Assembly: GCA_023229385.1 (NCBI GenBank)
Contig: JALNZI010000071.1
Location: 1-7,319, forward strand
DNA: 7,319 bases
Direction of reading: 5' to 3'
From: Candidatus Omnitrophota bacterium
GTDB lineage: Bacteria; Omnitrophota; Gorgyraeia; Gygaellales; Profunditerraquicolaceae
Position numbers and translations under genes: made by a program
In this document: piece by piece, positions 5,650-7,319 of the stretch
How positions within the stretch are numbered: the stretch's first letter is position 1
Layout: the number at the start of each line of letters is the position of its first letter
The notes under the pieces: model-generated
Told to the model about the DNA's origin: nothing
Databases searched by the model: none
What the model saw: the letters and a program-made list of their open reading frames with translations, nothing else

Positions 5650-5677
5650 TTGCAAGGTTTTTGGTCTCTGTTATAAT
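5650..5677 (+). promoter_or_regulatory. dnaA promoter candidate P2, extended -10
   Basis: A perfect TATAAT at 5672-5677 is preceded by TG at 5669-5670, forming an extended -10 element (TGnTATAAT). A weak -35 TTGCAA (5650-5655, four of six matches) lies 16 bp upstream. Initiation is expected near 5684. Confidence 0.5.
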
Positions 5678-5709
5678 GATTGTGTTTCCTTCAGTCTGGA
5701 TGGCAATTT

Positions 5710-5718
5710 TTATCCACA
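5710..5718 (+). promoter_or_regulatory. DnaA box 1, perfect consensus
   Basis: TTATCCACA matches the DnaA box exactly. It faces box 2 across 13 bp within the putative oriC and lies about 90 bp upstream of the dnaA start, so it may serve both replication initiation and autoregulation. Confidence 0.82.
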
Positions 5719-5741
5719 GATTTATGCAAGCTGTGTATAAT
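5713..5741 (+). promoter_or_regulatory. possible dnaA promoter P3 overlapping both DnaA boxes
   Basis: A perfect -10 TATAAT (5736-5741) overlaps DnaA box 2. At 17-bp spacing the -35 position is TCCACA (5713-5718), a four-of-six match that falls within DnaA box 1. If used, DnaA bound at either box would occlude RNA polymerase, a classical autorepression design. The -35 is weak and P1 and P2 are stronger overall, so usage is uncertain. Confidence 0.35.
5732..5740 (-). promoter_or_regulatory. DnaA box 2, inverted
   Basis: The plus strand reads TGTGTATAA, which is TTATACACA on the minus strand and matches the TTATNCACA consensus. It is inverted relative to box 1. It overlaps a TATAAT hexamer at 5736-5741, so DnaA binding here could block a promoter. 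Confidence 0.78.
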
Positions 5742-5809
5742 CTGTTAATTTCATCGACCTGGAATTCAGTCAGTTTGCCAACGAGTTTAGTTTTATCAAC
5801 GGGTTAAAA

Positions 5810-7147
5810 ATGCTTGAGCTTACCAAAAATTGGGATGAGGTGTTAGGCGATTTAAAATCCAAGCTTGGAGAAACTATATTTTCCACCTGGTTGGCCCCGT
5901 TAAAATTTTCTGTTGCGGATAGTCACAACATCAACCTGGAAGCTCCGGATCAGTTTTTTAAGGATTGGATTGAAAAACACTATCTCGGGCTCATCCAAGA
6001 GACCCTGAAAAATAAGGGATTGAATAATCTGTTAGTAAAGTTAAGTGTGGCTGACATACAAGACGCCCCGCTTACACAAAATAAGCCCAGCGAGACAAAC
6101 ATTAGAACCCCGGCACCGGCAGGCTACCTTAACTTAAATTCACGCTATACTTTTGAAAACTTTGTGATCGGCCCATCTAACCGTCATGCCCATGCATATT
6201 CACTGGCTGTCGCAAATTCGCCAGCTAAAACATACAACCCCCTGTTTATATATGGAGGGGTGGGATTAGGAAAAACACACCTTATTCAGGCCATCTGCCA
6301 TCAAATAAAAAACAATGGCCCGGCAGGAACAAAAATATGTTATGTCTCAAGTGAAAAATTTACTAACGAGTTGATTGATGCCATACTTCACCGCACGACC
6401 ACCTCTTTCAGGCAAAAATACCGCAACCTTGATGTTTTGGTTATTGATGACATTCATTTCATCGCCGGGAAAGAATCCACCCAGGAAGAGTTTTTCCACA
6501 CCTTTAATGCATTATACGATTCGCATAAACAAATCGTTTTTTCCTCCGACCGGCCGCCAAAAGAAATAACTAACCTGCAGGACCGTTTGGTTTCCCGCTT
6601 CGGCTGGGGATTGGCTACGGACATCCAGCCACCGGACTTAGAAACCCGGGTTGCCATTCTAAAGAAAAAAATTGAACGCGAACCTGTCAGTGTGCCCGAT
6701 GACGTAATATTCTTTATCGCGCAATTAATCAAAACAAACATTCGCGAGTTAGAAGGAGCGCTGATTAGAACAATCGCTTATTCTTTATTAGAAGAGGAGC
6801 CGGTGACTTTACAGCTGACCAAAGAAGTACTTAAAGACCTTCTAAAGGAACCAAAGAAATTAATTACCGTAGATTTCATTCAACGCTGTGTGGCTGAAGA
6901 ATTTGGAGTGTCTTTGCAGGAATTAAAAACCAAACGCAGAAATAAACAAGTTGTTTTCCCCCGGCAAATTGCCATGTACTTAAGTAGGGAGTTAACTGAT
7001 TTATCTCTCCCTGAGGTAGGGGAGCTTTTTGGAGGCAAAGACCATACTACGGTTCTACACTCTTATAAGAAAATTAAAGAAGATATTTACAATAAACCGG
7101 AATTAAAAGAGCGGGTAGAGAAAGTTATTCAAGTTATTAAACAGTAA
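5810..7147 (+). CDS. dnaA: chromosomal replication initiator protein DnaA
   Basis: DnaA binds DnaA boxes, oligomerizes with ATP, unwinds oriC and helps load the replicative helicase. All four domains are visible in the 445-residue product. Domain I is at about 1-75 (LGETIFSTWLAPL near 19-31 is typical), followed by a short linker (about 80-108). The AAA+ domain III has Walker A GGVGLGKTH (149-157), Walker B VLVIDDIHF (209-217), sensor 1 FSSDRPP (244-250), a probable arginine finger R263 in VSRFGWGL, and sensor 2 NIRELEGAL (310-318). DNA-binding domain IV has PRQIAMYLSREL (384-395) and the signature GGKDHTTVLHS (408-418). The signature usually reads GGRDHTTVLH, so K410 replaces arginine conservatively. 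No strong Shine-Dalgarno sequence precedes the ATG; GGGTT lies five to nine bases upstream. Two DnaA boxes upstream suggest autoregulation, and dnaN follows after 142 nt. Confidence 0.98.
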   Translation: MLELTKNWDEVLGDLKSKLGETIFSTWLAPLKFSVADSHNINLEAPDQFFKDWIEKHYLGLIQETLKNKGLNNLLVKLSVADIQDAPLTQNKPSETNIRTPAPAGYLNLNSRYTFENFVIGPSNRHAHAYSLAVANSPAKTYNPLFIYGGVGLGKTHLIQAICHQIKNNGPAGTKICYVSSEKFTNELIDAILHRTTTSFRQKYRNLDVLVIDDIHFIAGKESTQEEFFHTFNALYDSHKQIVFSSDRPPKEITNLQDRLVSRFGWGLATDIQPPDLETRVAILKKKIEREPVSVPDDVIFFIAQLIKTNIRELEGALIRTIAYSLLEEEPVTLQLTKEVLKDLLKEPKKLITVDFIQRCVAEEFGVSLQELKTKRRNKQVVFPRQIAMYLSRELTDLSLPEVGELFGGKDHTTVLHSYKKIKEDIYNKPELKERVEKVIQVIKQ

Positions 7148-7289
7148 TTCAAGGGTTGTTAGGGGTATTTTTTTACTTTAACTTTCTTTAAATTAAAGAG
7201 GTTGCGCATTTTTCAACAGAAACCTAACCCCTTTAATACTACGATGATATTAAGATTTTAAATATATATAAATAGAAGGAGATCAGATA
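7148..7289. other. dnaA-dnaN intergenic region
   Basis: This 142-bp AT-rich gap holds a 15-bp inverted repeat at 7185-7199 (7-nt arms TCTTTAA and TTAAAGA around one base) and a Shine-Dalgarno sequence, AGAAGGAG, just before dnaN. I see no consensus DnaA box, no convincing promoter pair and no intrinsic terminator, so dnaN is likely co-transcribed with dnaA or served by a promoter I cannot define. Confidence 0.5.
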
Positions 7290-7319
7290 ATGAAATTTAA
7301 GGTAGGAAAAGATAGTTTA
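7290..7319 (+). CDS. dnaN: DNA polymerase III beta sliding clamp, first ten codons
   Basis: Only the first ten codons lie in the window, reading MKFKVGKDSL. This fits the usual start of the beta clamp (MKF followed by charged residues and DxL), and the position directly downstream of dnaA in the same direction is the standard dnaA-dnaN order. A strong Shine-Dalgarno sequence (AGAAGGAG) precedes the ATG by about 7 nt. The clamp would tether DNA polymerase III to DNA. The identification rests mainly on context because so little sequence is visible. Confidence 0.8.
   Translation, partial: MKFKVGKDSL

Larger units (their letters stand above)
5483..5809. other. oriC: putative chromosomal replication origin (oriC) region
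   Basis: This 327-bp noncoding gap lies between divergently transcribed rpmH and dnaA, the most common bacterial oriC position. It contains two consensus DnaA boxes in opposite orientation (5710-5718 and 5732-5740), an AT-rich stretch at about 5591-5640 that could be the unwinding element, and divergent promoters. Two 7-of-9 matches to the DnaA box (5722-5730 and 5793-5801, plus strand) may be weak sites. Only two strong boxes were found, so part of the origin could lie elsewhere. The 7148-7289 gap after dnaA shows no good DnaA box. Confidence 0.7.

Noticed and set aside
6375..6741. Extra ORFs of 64 (plus) and 95 (minus) residues inside dnaA
   Set aside because: They overlap the conserved AAA+ domain of dnaA in other frames and have no independent support.
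7152..7236. Possible hairpin between the GGGTTGTTAGG and CCTAACCCC segments after dnaA
   Set aside because: The arms pair only with a bulge and are separated by more than 50 nt, and the right arm is not followed by a proper T-tract, so it does not qualify as an intrinsic terminator.

Overview
The window looks like the replication-origin region of a bacterial chromosome. It holds eleven protein genes in two divergent blocks, separated by a 327-bp gap with the hallmarks of oriC. The leftward block, all on the minus strand, reads rpmH, yidD, yidC, a short jag-like gene, a LAGLIDADG homing endonuclease gene, parA, parB, ndk and a truncated yicC. The rightward block is dnaA followed by the first ten codons of dnaN. 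Both blocks run away from the origin, so every gene would lie on the leading strand.

The organism is a diderm bacterium: YidC has the long form with a large periplasmic domain. The DNA is fairly AT-rich, intergenic gaps are short, and a freestanding LAGLIDADG gene sits among core genes. I suspect an uncultivated lineage such as Candidatus Omnitrophota, but that is a low-confidence guess that needs phylogeny.

Layout from the origin leftwards. The 5483-5809 gap carries two back-to-back sigma-70-like promoters, one for rpmH and one for dnaA, further dnaA promoter candidates, and two consensus DnaA boxes facing each other. The rpmH-yidD-yidC-jag unit supplies ribosomal protein L34 and membrane-protein insertion factors. 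The rnpA gene normally found between rpmH and yidD is absent, the jag product keeps only its N-terminal domain, and YidC has tyrosine where the groove arginine normally sits. A new promoter at 3375-3402 then starts a second unit. Its leader carries a near-consensus parS site. The unit encodes the homing endonuclease, whose end overlaps parA by 13 nt, then parA, parB, ndk and yicC, which are joined by one-base TAATG overlaps or a 2-nt gap. The mnmE, mnmG and rsmG genes often found in this neighbourhood are not here.

The genes fit together as follows: DnaA and the beta clamp start replication at the gap, ParB loads at the nearby parS, and ParA segregates the origins. The most unusual elements are the homing endonuclease inside the par operon, the solitary Jag N-terminal domain, the missing rnpA, the YidC substitution and the altered NDK active-site motif. 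No tRNA, rRNA, CRISPR array, insertion sequence or convincing intrinsic terminator was seen.
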